Assembly: GCF_030680935.1 (NCBI RefSeq)
Contig: NZ_JAUXUP010000047.1
Location: 97,198 to 161,197, forward strand
Direction of reading: 5' to 3'
DNA: 64,000 bases
Source: Polaromonas sp.
GTDB taxonomy: Bacteria > Pseudomonadota > Gammaproteobacteria > Burkholderiales > Burkholderiaceae_C
The translations under genes and the position numbers were made by a program. The notes under the pieces were generated by a model. That model was not told where the DNA came from and did no database searches. It saw nothing but the letters and a program-made list of their open reading frames with translations. Positions within the stretch are counted from its first letter, which is position 1; each line of letters begins with the position of its first letter. Shown in pieces: positions 9,619 through 18,405 of the stretch.

Positions 9619-9668
9619 GCCTGCAGCCCTAATACGACGGGCGCAAGCAGCTCCTGAATGTATAGCAA
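9619..9668 (-). repeat. Repeat A copy 2, abutting the hydrolase start codon
   Basis: Reads CTGCAGCCCTAAT, then GCGCAAGCAGCT, then TATAGCAA on the plus strand, which is the reverse orientation of the family. Its last base directly precedes the ATG of the alpha/beta hydrolase at 9669, leaving no room for a normal ribosome binding site outside the repeat. Confidence 0.8.
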
Positions 9669-10586
9669 ATGATTGAGACCCACCTGATCAAACTGCCCCA
9701 CGGCATCACCCTGTCCTGCCGCATGGCGGGCCAGGCTGGCAGGCCAGTGCTGATGTTTCTGCACGGCTTTCCGGAGGCGGCTTTTGTCTGGGACACCCTG
9801 CTGGCGCATTTCGCCCGGCCTGAAAACGGTGGTTATTTTTGCATTGCACCCAACCTGCGCGGCTTTGAGCAGTCGAGCGCGCCCACCGACCCCGACGCCT
9901 ACCGGCCCAAACACCTGATGCAGGACATCTCGGCGCTGAGTGCCGCGGTCTGTCCCCCGGGCGCCTCCCCGCAGTTGGAATGTTTGGTGGCCCACGACTG
10001 GGGCGGCGCAATTGCCTGGAACCTCGCGGCGGCGATGCCGCAGCTGATGAAAAAGCTGGCCATCGTCAATTCCCCACATCCCGGTACTTTTTTGCGCGAG
10101 CTGCAGCACTCACCGGCGCAGCAGGCCGCCAGCGCCTACATGAATTTCCTGATCCGTCCGGACGCCGAGGCGCTGCTGGCGGCCGACGATTTCCGCCGTC
10201 TGTGGCAGTTTTTGACCAACGGCAGCAACGGCCAGCCTGCCTGGCTGACCGAGAGCGTCAAAAACCAATATCGGGAAGTCTGGCGCGCCGGGCTGACCGG
10301 CGGTTGCAACCTGTACCGCGCCTCTCCGCTGCGCCCGCCACGGCCCGAAGATCCCGCCGCCGCAGGAGTCAGCTTGGCACGCGAGCGGCTGACGGTGCTG
10401 CTGCCTACCCTGGTGGTGTGGGCGCTGGACGATATCGCCCTGCCGCCGGCATTGATAGACGGCCTGGCCGACTACGTGCCGGCCATGCAGCTGCAAACCG
10501 TCGCTGGTGCCACCCACTGGATCGTGCATGAGCAGCCGGAACGTGTCATTGGCTACCTGCGCGATTTTCTGGGTCAAGCCGAATAG
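9669..10586 (+). CDS. Alpha/beta-fold hydrolase, epoxide hydrolase-like
   Basis: A 305-residue single-domain alpha/beta hydrolase. The oxyanion-hole HGFP motif is at residues 32-35 and the nucleophile elbow VAHDWGG places an aspartate (D110) at the nucleophile position. This is typical of soluble epoxide hydrolases and haloalkane/fluoroacetate dehalogenases rather than esterases. The second acid is probably in VVWALDDIALP and the catalytic histidine in GATHWIVHE. The substrate is unknown. The gene lies exactly between two inverted copies of repeat A: the upstream copy touches the start codon and the downstream copy supplies the stop TAG. This suggests recent rearrangement or mobilisation of the cassette. 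Confidence 0.88.
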   Translation: MIETHLIKLPHGITLSCRMAGQAGRPVLMFLHGFPEAAFVWDTLLAHFARPENGGYFCIAPNLRGFEQSSAPTDPDAYRPKHLMQDISALSAAVCPPGASPQLECLVAHDWGGAIAWNLAAAMPQLMKKLAIVNSPHPGTFLRELQHSPAQQAASAYMNFLIRPDAEALLAADDFRRLWQFLTNGSNGQPAWLTESVKNQYREVWRAGLTGGCNLYRASPLRPPRPEDPAAAGVSLARERLTVLLPTLVVWALDDIALPPALIDGLADYVPAMQLQTVAGATHWIVHEQPERVIGYLRDFLGQAE

Positions 10587-10633
10587 CTATTTTTTTTATA
10601 GCTGCGTACGTATACTGCATAAGGGCTGGAGGC
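10584..10633 (+). repeat. Repeat A copy 3, containing the hydrolase stop codon
   Basis: TAGCTAT, eight T, then ATAGCTGCG, then GCATAAGGGCTGGAGGC. The first three bases are the stop codon of the alpha/beta hydrolase. It is inverted relative to copy 2 on the other side of that gene. Confidence 0.85.
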
Positions 10634-10654
10634 ACAAAACGCCCCATGCATCGT

Positions 10655-11593
10655 TCAATAAAGCGAGGGCTCACCTTCTGGCCGGGTTTTAAATCGTTTG
10701 TGCACCCAGTAGTACTGCGCCGGCATGGTGCGGATGTACTCCTGCAGGCGCGTGTTCATCAGCGCGGTGTCGGCCACCGGGTCATCGCTCGGAAAATTGG
10801 GCCAGGCCGGCAACACTTCGACGGTGTAACCCGTCGCTGTCAGGCGCGGCAGCAAGGGCACAATTTTGGCGCGTCCCAGCCGGGCAAAACGTGACAGCGA
10901 GGCGACTGTGGCGGCAGGTGTACCGTAAAACGGCACAAACACCGAGTCGTCAGGGCCAAAGTCCATGTCTGGCAACAGGTACAGTGGCTGCCCCTCGCGC
11001 AAAGCGGTGACGATGGGTTTGACGCCTTCTGCCCGCCCAAACAGGCGCAGGTTGCCAAAACGCCTGCGGCCCCGCAGTATCCAACGGTCGACAAGCTTGT
11101 TCGACTGGTCGGTATAAATCGTGGTGGAGGGCCGGGGCATCTGCAAGGCTACGCCGGCCCATGCGGCATCCAGCCCGACAAAATGCGGCAAAAAAATCAC
11201 GGTGGGGTCGTCGCCCACCAGTTCATCCAGCGAGCCGGTCAGTTGTACCCGCCGCTGCACCCACGCCCTGGGCGCATGCCACAACCAGGCGCGGTCCAGC
11301 CAGGCCTGGGCGAAATAGACAAAGGTCTGGCGCGTCAGCTGGTTGCGCCCGGCCTCGGGAAGCTCGGGAAAACACAGCGCCAGATTGGTCTGGACCACAC
11401 GCCGGCGGGAACCCACCAGCAAGTACAACAAGAAGCCCAGCAGCACGCCCAGCGCGCGCGTCCAGCGCAGCGGCAAGAGCGCCAGCGACTGCATGAAAGC
11501 GATGCCTGACCGGGTGACGATGCGACCAAGCAGCTGGCGCGGCGTCCTCAAAGTGCGTCCTCGCGCGGCGTCTTGTAGCGCGCATAGCCCCAC
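10655..11593 (-). CDS. Lipid A acyltransferase, LpxL/HtrB family (distal gene)
   Basis: Inner-membrane acyltransferase of the LpxL/LpxM family that adds a secondary acyl chain to Kdo2-lipid IVA or its derivatives. The catalytic HX4D motif is seen in HFVGLDAAW, and the N-terminal membrane anchor is IAFMQSLALLPLRWTRALGV. The reading frame opens at 11593, overlapping the end of the neighbouring paralogue by 46 bases. An internal ATG at 11494 would remove 33 residues but would also cut into the family N-terminus, so the upstream start is preferred. Two adjacent paralogues suggest sequential addition of two secondary acyl chains. Confidence 0.9.
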   Translation of the reverse strand: MGLCALQDAARGRTLRTPRQLLGRIVTRSGIAFMQSLALLPLRWTRALGVLLGFLLYLLVGSRRRVVQTNLALCFPELPEAGRNQLTRQTFVYFAQAWLDRAWLWHAPRAWVQRRVQLTGSLDELVGDDPTVIFLPHFVGLDAAWAGVALQMPRPSTTIYTDQSNKLVDRWILRGRRRFGNLRLFGRAEGVKPIVTALREGQPLYLLPDMDFGPDDSVFVPFYGTPAATVASLSRFARLGRAKIVPLLPRLTATGYTVEVLPAWPNFPSDDPVADTALMNTRLQEYIRTMPAQYYWVHKRFKTRPEGEPSLY

Positions 11594-12396
11594 AGATATT
11601 GGCCGGGCTGGCTCAGCACAATCGCCTCAATCGCCCGGTTGATCTGCGTGACCGCCTGCAGCAGGTCAGACTTTCCGGCCGCTTCCAGCCCCTGCACCGC
11701 CGGCCATATTTTCAGGAAATAGCCCTGGCCCCGGGCCAGCCGCTCACAACTGACCGGCAACAGGGTGGCGCCACTTTGCAGCGCCAGGCGGGCAGCCAAG
11801 GTCATGGTGTAGGCCGGTTTTCCAAAGAAAGGCGCCCAGACCCCCAGCCCTTCAGGGGGAACCTGATCGGTCAACAAGGCCACAGCCTGATTGGCCTTCA
11901 GCGTCTTGTGCAACAGGCGGATACCGCTGAGAGACGCGGGCACCACCGTCAGATTCGCACGGTCGCGGGCAATACGCTCCAGCCGGGCCAGCCAGGTTTT
12001 GCGGGCCGGGCGGTAAATTGCGGTGATCGGGCCGTACAACTCGGCCAATGCCTGCGGCCCCAATTCAAAACTACCGCAGTGGGGGCCAAAAAAAACAAGC
12101 CCCCGTCCCAGCGCCAATGCCCGCTCAACGTGTTCCTGGCCCTCAACCCTGACGTTGCCCAAACAGGAAACCGAAGGCGGTCGCATCCAGAGTTTTGGCA
12201 ACTCGGCCACAAAGCGCCCGGCCTCGGCAATTGCGGGGCGCGCCACCTCAAAGGCCAGACCTGCCTGCGCCACGTTGGCCCGAAAGTGTGCCCGGTAGGC
12301 CGGGCTCAAGCACCAGACCAACCAGCCCAGGGCAGCGCCCACACCATGCAGGGCGCGCAACGGCCAATGGGAAAGGAAACGGAACAGGAAAATCAT
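11548..12396 (-). CDS. Lipid A acyltransferase, LpxL/HtrB family (proximal gene)
   Basis: Second member of the LpxL/LpxM family, 282 residues from ATG 12396. An N-terminal hydrophobic anchor (IFLFRFLSHWPLRALHGVGA) is followed by the catalytic HX4E variant in GPHCGSFELGPQ, then TDQVPPEGLGVWAPFFGKPA and a YLWGYARYKTPR end typical of the family. The start was chosen at MIFLFRFL because the preceding in-frame residues are not family-like and lie in the metK promoter region. It is the first gene of the acyltransferase pair and is divergent from metK. Acyl-chain specificity cannot be read from the sequence. Confidence 0.9.
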   Translation of the reverse strand: MIFLFRFLSHWPLRALHGVGAALGWLVWCLSPAYRAHFRANVAQAGLAFEVARPAIAEAGRFVAELPKLWMRPPSVSCLGNVRVEGQEHVERALALGRGLVFFGPHCGSFELGPQALAELYGPITAIYRPARKTWLARLERIARDRANLTVVPASLSGIRLLHKTLKANQAVALLTDQVPPEGLGVWAPFFGKPAYTMTLAARLALQSGATLLPVSCERLARGQGYFLKIWPAVQGLEAAGKSDLLQAVTQINRAIEAIVLSQPGQYLWGYARYKTPREDAL

Positions 12397-12447
12397 GAAG
12401 AAGAAAGGGGGAAAAGGACAGCGGACAGCGAGGACAGATGGAAGCGA

Positions 12448-12571
12448 TATAATGCCAGTTGTCGCCGAGTTACTGAACAACTTGCAGGGCGACATTAAAC
12501 CAAACTGCTAAAGCGTTCGCCGAGGCACCCCAAGCCGGCAACGCGCCGACTAACTTCATGGAGTGTACGCA
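12448..12571 (+). promoter_or_regulatory. metK promoter and structured 5' leader
   Basis: A perfect TATAAT hexamer lies at 12448-12453 with only a weak -35 region. The predicted transcript start is near 12460. The leader can fold into two hairpins: TGTCGCC/GGCGACA (12460-12466 with 12488-12494) and GCGTT-C-GCCG with CGGC-AACGC (12513-12522 with 12536-12544). GGAG at 12559-12562 serves as ribosome binding site for the ATG at 12572. A regulatory RNA is possible but not proven. Confidence 0.55.
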
Positions 12572-13756
<1,185 letters not shown>

Positions 13757-13785
13757 GGCCCCAAGCGAGGAGGGCTTGCCAGGCT

Positions 13786-13839
13786 TTCAGCGCAGGCTCA
13801 CTTCGCAAAGCGAAGTCAAGGGCAAAGGCCCGTGCTGAA
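13786..13839 (+). repeat. Repeat B copy 1, downstream of metK
   Basis: Three nested or adjacent stems are visible: TTCAGC/GCTGAA (outer), ACTTCGC/GCGAAGT (loop AAA), and GGGC-AAAG-GCCC. The same layout with compensatory changes occurs downstream of groES (copy 2). A separate GCTGCAG/CTGCAGC hairpin at 13857-13879 follows; neither has a terminator T-run on the plus strand. Confidence 0.75.
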
Positions 13840-13949
13840 GATGCAAAACAGACAAGGCTGCAGCCCTTCGCGCTGCAGCAGTTCTGAAATAAAAAACCTC
13901 GCAGTGTGAAGGGTGGTGGGGCGTCGGAGCACTTATCCCCGCCCGCTCT

Positions 13950-15479
13950 TCACGCACGTTGCCCTACACGCTCCTCAGAGGTCGGTTGCAGGCACCTCAT
14001 CAGCATGTCATAGTCGACGGGCTTGACCAGATGGTGGTCAAAGCCGGCCTCGCTGGCGCGTTTCCTGTCGTTGAACTGGCCCCAGCCCGTCAGGGCGATG
14101 AGCAGGATTTTTTCTCCGCCCGGGTGCTGGCGGATCAGGCGCGCGGCGTCATAACCATCCATGCCGGGCATGCCGATATCCATCACAACCACATCGGGCG
14201 TGGCGACCTTGACCTGGTCCACAGCCGCCACGCCGTTATAGACGGTGGTCACGGCAAAACCATCCATGCCCAACAGCGCCTCCAGGGTGTCAGCCGCGTC
14301 GACGTTGTCGTCAACCACCAGGACTTTTCTAAAACGCCCGCAGACCGCTGGCGGTGTGACCGCCACCTCTTTGCGCGGCGGGCTTTCTTTTTGCTCGACC
14401 ACCACAGGCAGGGTCAATACAAATTCACTGCCACGACCGAGGCCGTCGCTGAAGGCGCGCAGATTGCCACCGTGCATTTCTGCAAACTGCCTGGCCAGGC
14501 TCAAGCCGATGCCCAAACCACTCGGCACCTCTCCCGGCACGGGCGTCTGCGCGAACAGGTCAAAGATCCGGCTCAGTGAGGACGGCTCCAGCCCAATGCC
14601 GTTGTCCCGCACACTGAATTTCACGGTATCGCCCTCCACATGGATACCCAGAACAATGTGACCTTCGGTTGGCGTGAACTTGGCTGCATTGACCAGCAGG
14701 TTTGCCACGCTCTGGACCAGCCGCGCGTGATCCGCGTCGAGCAGGTAGTCGCTTTCCAGTTCGTTCACATCGAGCCGGTGCTTTTTGACTTCCATGGCTG
14801 AACTGGATATCTCCACGGCATGGTTGACCACCGAACGCAGGGTGATTCGGTTCTTCTTGAGCACCACCTTGCCGCTGGTAATGCGTGCCACATCGAGCAG
14901 ATCGTCCACCAGCCGGGTGAGGTGTGTCACCTGCCGGTCCACCACATTGCGCAGCCTTGTCACCGGGTCCGAATCAGAGTGCAGGTTTTTGAGAATGCCC
15001 ATGGATGTACGGATGGGCGCCAGCGGATTGCGCAGTTCATGCGCCAGTGTGGCCAGAAATTCATCTTTGCGCCGATCCGCATCCCTGACCTGGTACTGGC
15101 GCTCACGCGCCCGGATCGCCGAACGCGCTGCGGAGATAAGTGCCGTCGTGCGCACTGGCCGCTCCATCAAGGTGACATTGCCCAAACGGCCCACGGCCCG
15201 CCGCACGTCCAGTGAGTCAGCACCACTGCGGGTCAAAAGAAGAATCGGTATGTCCGACCACGTGGGCTGCCTGGCAACATACTCCGCCAGCGGCAGCATC
15301 GCGGAGCCGCTGATCACTTCCTCGGCCAGCAGCAGGGCACCTGCGCCGCGGGGCAACTGCTCCACCAACTCACCGGCGTCTCGACACACCATGCTGCCGA
15401 TGTTCACGGAGTGAAAAACCCTGGAAGTCAGGTCCGCATCCTGCCCCGTGGGGGTACAGATGACAATGCGCCGTTCCAC
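13950..15479 (-). CDS. Hybrid histidine kinase with pseudo-receiver N-terminus and C-terminal receiver
   Basis: A 509-residue soluble kinase with no membrane segment. Residues 1-120 look like a degenerate receiver: the phospho-aspartate position reads AEE and the conserved lysine is replaced in MERPV. A HisKA/HATPase_c core follows, with the phospho-accepting H147 in FLATLAHELRNP, the N-box LLVNAAKFTP (N264), RDNGIGL and GLGIGLSLAR. The C-terminal receiver (about 385-505) keeps the acidic pair D390/D391, phospho-site D434 in VVMDIGMPGMDG and K486 in VKPVD. The start is a GTG placed directly after the stop codon of the kaiC-like gene, so the two are translationally coupled. No DNA-binding output domain is present; signal and target are unknown. 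Confidence 0.92.
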   Translation of the reverse strand: MERRIVICTPTGQDADLTSRVFHSVNIGSMVCRDAGELVEQLPRGAGALLLAEEVISGSAMLPLAEYVARQPTWSDIPILLLTRSGADSLDVRRAVGRLGNVTLMERPVRTTALISAARSAIRARERQYQVRDADRRKDEFLATLAHELRNPLAPIRTSMGILKNLHSDSDPVTRLRNVVDRQVTHLTRLVDDLLDVARITSGKVVLKKNRITLRSVVNHAVEISSSAMEVKKHRLDVNELESDYLLDADHARLVQSVANLLVNAAKFTPTEGHIVLGIHVEGDTVKFSVRDNGIGLEPSSLSRIFDLFAQTPVPGEVPSGLGIGLSLARQFAEMHGGNLRAFSDGLGRGSEFVLTLPVVVEQKESPPRKEVAVTPPAVCGRFRKVLVVDDNVDAADTLEALLGMDGFAVTTVYNGVAAVDQVKVATPDVVVMDIGMPGMDGYDAARLIRQHPGGEKILLIALTGWGQFNDRKRASEAGFDHHLVKPVDYDMLMRCLQPTSEERVGQRA

Positions 15480-16982
15480 TTACCTCACCTCGGATTCGGT
15501 GCCAGCTCTATCGGTAGAACCCAGATAGACCGGCACACCGGTCAGAATGCCACGGAAACCGCGCAACACCTCGCCCACCTGGATGCCCCTGGCGGATATT
15601 GAAAACTGGCGAATCGTCCGCTCGTGCAGGCTGCCCCGTTTCTTGAATACCGAGACCGCCTGCTTGACCTCCCCGTCGTGCTCAAAATAACGCAGCATCA
15701 GGACGTTGTCGGCCAGGTAGCTGGCGTCCACCGTGGTGGACATGTTGCCGCCCAACATGCCCTGCTGGACGCCCACCAGAATGGTGACCACGCCGCGCTG
15801 GCCAAGGTAGGTCAGCAGCTCGTGCAGGTGGGTGGTCAAAAAGCGTTCGTCCGGCATGGCGTTGAGGTAGCCGTTGATGCTGTCAATCACAATCACCTTT
15901 GCACCCATGTCGGCCGCCGCACACACAGCGGTTGCAAACTCTCCGGGCGACAACTCGGCAGGATCAATCTGCTGGATGGTCAACAAGCCCTCGTTGTAGG
16001 GATCACGCACGCGCATGGCAAGCCCATCGGCCCGATTCAGCAGGTTGTTGGCAGCTTCCTCGAACAGGAACATGGCGCTGCTCTGGCCGCGCTCTGCAGC
16101 GGCGGCAACAAATTGGGCGGCCAGCGAGGACTTTCCGGTGCCAGGCGGACCGGCAATCAGCGTACTGGTTCCCTCCTCCAGCCCCCCGCCCAGCAGCGAA
16201 TCAAGCGCTGCCAGGCCGCTTCTAAGCTGTTCCCGCTTTTCCATAACCCGCGACTCGGCTGCCACCAGCCGCGGGTAAACACAGAGCCCCCCATAGTGGA
16301 TGTCGTAGTCATGCATGCCGCCGCGAAAAGCGGCGCCGCGGTACTTCACGACACGCACCCTGCGCCGTTCCGCCCCATATTCCTTGACCGATTGCTCCAG
16401 TGTGATCACACCATGCGCGATGCTCCGGACCTGTAAATCGATACCGGCAGCCGTGCGATCGTCCAACATCATCACGGTGCATGCGCGGCTGGCAAAAAAC
16501 TGCTTCAGTGCCAATACCTGGCGCCTGTAACGCAGGGGCGTATCGGCCAACAGCTGCAACTCTGACAGGGAGTCGATCACCACGCGCGTGGGCTTGCGCT
16601 CTTCGATCACGGCAAGAATCGCCTGCATGGTGGTACCCATTTCCACCTCGGACGCATGAAACATGGTGTACTGCGCCTCGGGCTGCAGCAGGTTTTCGGA
16701 AGGCAGCACTTCCTGGATATGGATACCGTCCATGTCCCAGCCGTGGGACTCACCAACATCCCGCAGTTCACCACTGGTTTCGGCAAGCGTGATGTACACC
16801 ACCGACTCACCCTGCCTGGCGCCGTCGATCAGGAATTGCAGGCCCGTGGTGGTTTTGCCCGTTCCGGGCTCGCCTTCGATCAAGTAAATACGGTCTTTGG
16901 TCAGACCGCCGCCCAGAATTTTGTCGAGGCCCGAAATTCCGGTGGACAGGAGAGTTGAATTGAGATTTTCCTGAATCTTCAT
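15480..16982 (-). CDS. KaiC-like dual RecA/DnaB-type ATPase
   Basis: A 500-residue double-domain KaiC homologue. Domain I has Walker A GEPGTGKT (37-44) and a Walker B-like VVIDSLSEL; domain II has Walker A GPPGTGKS (278-285) and VIVIDSING. The paired catalytic glutamates are kept in domain II (FEEA, 308-309) but read LAET in domain I, so one glutamate of the pair is alanine. Where cyanobacterial KaiC has the Ser-Thr autophosphorylation pair, this protein reads D-A-S-Y (S421, Y422) followed by the conserved ..VSVFKKRGSLHERTIRQF. No kaiA or kaiB is in the window. It is immediately followed by the hybrid kinase and probably works with it as a signalling or metabolic timer or switch rather than as a full clock. 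Confidence 0.92.
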   Translation of the reverse strand: MKIQENLNSTLLSTGISGLDKILGGGLTKDRIYLIEGEPGTGKTTTGLQFLIDGARQGESVVYITLAETSGELRDVGESHGWDMDGIHIQEVLPSENLLQPEAQYTMFHASEVEMGTTMQAILAVIEERKPTRVVIDSLSELQLLADTPLRYRRQVLALKQFFASRACTVMMLDDRTAAGIDLQVRSIAHGVITLEQSVKEYGAERRRVRVVKYRGAAFRGGMHDYDIHYGGLCVYPRLVAAESRVMEKREQLRSGLAALDSLLGGGLEEGTSTLIAGPPGTGKSSLAAQFVAAAAERGQSSAMFLFEEAANNLLNRADGLAMRVRDPYNEGLLTIQQIDPAELSPGEFATAVCAAADMGAKVIVIDSINGYLNAMPDERFLTTHLHELLTYLGQRGVVTILVGVQQGMLGGNMSTTVDASYLADNVLMLRYFEHDGEVKQAVSVFKKRGSLHERTIRQFSISARGIQVGEVLRGFRGILTGVPVYLGSTDRAGTESEVR

Positions 16983-17018
16983 GTCTGTGAATGAACTAAG
17001 TTATCTGCCAAATGGCGT

Positions 17019-17043
17019 CAAGCAGGACAAGCAGGACAAGCAG
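17019..17043 (+). repeat. Short tandem repeat upstream of the kaiC-like gene
   Basis: The 9-base unit CAAGCAGGA is present about 2.8 times in tandem, 37 bases upstream of the kaiC-like start codon. Otherwise the 16983-17240 interval shows no convincing gene. Confidence 0.7.
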
Positions 17044-17240
17044 CAACACTATCCAGGATCAGAGCCGTTTATCGAACTTTGGAAAATATTACCCAGCAGT
17101 TTTCAAGAAAGCCAGTTTTTCATCCGCGGACTGGTGTAGGAATAAATGCCGATTCGATATCACCAGACTTGCAGAGGCGACACCGATGACCATTGCCTCC
17201 GCGCCAGGCGACAAACAAAGTGCCAAAGCTGGCAGAAAGC

Positions 17241-17265
17241 AAAAAACCACCGCAGCGGGTGGCTT
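17241..17265 (-). terminator. Rho-independent terminator after the small gene at 17280
   Basis: On the minus strand a CCACC/GGTGG stem with a short loop is followed by six T. It lies 15 bases after the stop codon of the 64-residue protein, supporting transcription of that small gene. Confidence 0.75.
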
Positions 17266-17279
17266 TCTTAAGACTGCCT

Positions 17280-17474
17280 TCAGCGCGTAAACGGCGTTGA
17301 TTCGATGAATTTTCCGCCTGCCCCCACATGGGAGGGCTTTGCGTTGGGGTCTGGCTTGGGCTGCGTTTTATTGGTGCCCTCTTCGCCGAACGTTTTCTTG
17401 GGGGTCGTGTTCTTGTCGACCTTGTTTTCATTGCTGTCCCCAGGCTTGCCCTGCCCGATGCTTGCTTGGCCCAT
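17280..17474 (-). CDS. Small hydrophilic protein of unknown function (64 aa)
   Basis: I do not recognise the family. The 64-residue product is very polar and rich in Lys, Asn, Pro and Gly (for example GDSNENKVDKNTTPKKT), with no cysteine, membrane segment or signal peptide, and is probably disordered. Reality is supported by a GGGAGA ribosome binding site 8 bases before the ATG and by a Rho-independent terminator 15 bases past the stop codon. A second small frame ends 42 bases upstream on the same strand. It may be a stress-related or intrinsically disordered protein, but no function can be assigned. Confidence 0.6.
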   Translation of the reverse strand: MGQASIGQGKPGDSNENKVDKNTTPKKTFGEEGTNKTQPKPDPNAKPSHVGAGGKFIESTPFTR

Positions 17475-17516
17475 AGCTGCTCTCCCGGCTAAATGCAGTT
17501 CAAGGCAAAGCCCGAA

Positions 17517-17720
17517 TCAACTTGCAAAGCTGGATGGGGAGCTGGAATCTTGCCCACGCGCCAATTCATCCACCCTGGGGATGGCGTTAACCAAAAACGG
17601 CCAGGCGGACCGTGACGACCCGACACCCCCCCCTGTGGGCAAGCGTCCCTCGCCAGAGACGGGATAGGCGGCACGCAGGCCTCGCTGATTAGCTGGTAGA
17701 TCAATGGCAAACTGGTTCAT
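17517..17720 (-). CDS. Small protein of unknown function (67 aa)
   Basis: Candidate gene of 67 residues beginning MNQFAIDLPANQRGLRAAYP. The ATG at 17720 is preceded by GGGGGA at ideal spacing. There is no recognisable domain; the sequence is mixed polar with a Ser-rich end (GQDSSSPSSFAS). It lies 42 bases upstream of the 64-residue gene in the same direction, so the two may form a small operon ending at the terminator at 17241. Another open frame overlaps this region on the same strand, which lowers confidence. Confidence 0.4.
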   Translation of the reverse strand: MNQFAIDLPANQRGLRAAYPVSGEGRLPTGGGVGSSRSAWPFLVNAIPRVDELARGQDSSSPSSFAS

Positions 17721-17894
17721 AAGTTCCCCCAAAAGGCGGCTTTTGACTGCTGAGTGATGTTGGTGTCACTTTAGAGTGGGAATCGATTCCCGGATGTCAG
17801 ACCCCGGCGAAACTTTTGTAGGACAGACGCGAGGGAGACCGCATACCCGGGCTCAGCAAATGGAATCGGAACCCGGTTTTTTTGGCCTCTGAGC

Positions 17895-17923
17895 TTGAAA
17901 CTACTTGCAAACAGCCTTATGAT
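17895..17923 (+). promoter_or_regulatory. groES promoter
   Basis: TTGAAA (17895-17900) and TATGAT (17918-17923) are separated by 17 bases, a near-consensus sigma-70 promoter. The same bases also read CTTGAAA, 14 bases, then CCTTATGA, which resembles a sigma-32 heat-shock promoter (CTTGAAA/CCCCAT-type). Confidence 0.75.
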
Positions 17924-17949
17924 TAGCACTCGATGGTATTGAGTGCTAG
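17923..17949 (+). promoter_or_regulatory. CIRCE operator (HrcA binding site)
   Basis: TTAGCACTC, nine bases, GAGTGCTAG: an almost perfect CIRCE inverted repeat. It starts within the -10 region, so HrcA bound here would block groESL transcription until heat shock. The rest of the 17733-18039 interval holds no gene. Confidence 0.95.
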
Positions 17950-18039
17950 CAGCCACTTAATCCAGCCCTATCACTGTAGCCGCGCCCAGCACGGCTGCTT
18001 TTTGATTCAAAAACCACTGTTTCACAATCAGGAGCCCCC

Positions 18040-18330
18040 ATGAAACTTCGTCCCCTGCACGACCGCGTGATCGTCAAACGTGTTGAAAACGAAACCAAAA
18101 CCGCCTCCGGCATCGTCATTCCTGACAGCGCCGCTGAAAAGCCTGATCAGGGCGAAGTCCTGGCCGTCGGCCCTGGCAAGAAGAACGACAAGGGCGAAAT
18201 CAGCGCCATGGCCGTCAAGGTCGGCGACCGCGTTTTGTTCGGCAAATACAGCGGCCAGACTGTCAAGGTCGATGGCGACGAATTGCTGGTCATGAAAGAA
18301 GACGACCTCTTCGCTGTTGTCGAAAAGTAA
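18040..18330 (+). CDS. groES: Co-chaperonin GroES
   Basis: Seven-fold ring lid of the GroEL folding chamber. The 96-residue product is of normal length, with [18 protein letters not shown] at the N-terminus, the mobile-loop segment [20 protein letters not shown] and the C-terminal [16 protein letters not shown]. An AGGAG site lies 6 bases upstream of the ATG. It is the first gene of the heat-shock operon under the CIRCE operator; groEL follows after 149 bases that contain repeat B copy 2. Confidence 0.98.
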   Translation: MKLRPLHDRVIVKRVENETKTASGIVIPDSAAEKPDQGEVLAVGPGKKNDKGEISAMAVKVGDRVLFGKYSGQTVKVDGDELLVMKEDDLFAVVEK

Positions 18331-18350
18331 ATTGCGCCAGCGACTTACTT

Positions 18351-18405
18351 TCTTCGCAGGCTAACTTGGCACAGCCAAGTTAAGGGCCAAGGGCCCGGCC
18401 GAAGA
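18351..18405 (+). repeat. Repeat B copy 2, between groES and groEL
   Basis: Stems TCTTCG/CGAAGA (outer), AACTTGGC/GCCAAGTT (loop ACA) and GGGCC-AAG-GGCCC. Compared with copy 1 after metK, both arms of each stem have changed in step, so base pairing is kept although the primary sequence differs. Confidence 0.75.

Noticed and set aside
13857..13879. GCTGCAG/CTGCAGC hairpin as metK terminator
   Set aside because: No T-run follows on the plus strand; the nearby A-run would precede the stem on the minus strand, so neither direction makes a Rho-independent terminator.
17012..17290. A 92-codon plus-strand frame between the kaiC-like gene and groES
   Set aside because: No ribosome binding site or family resemblance; the sequence is Ser/Arg/Lys-rich and contains the tandem CAAGCAGGA repeat and the minus-strand terminator.
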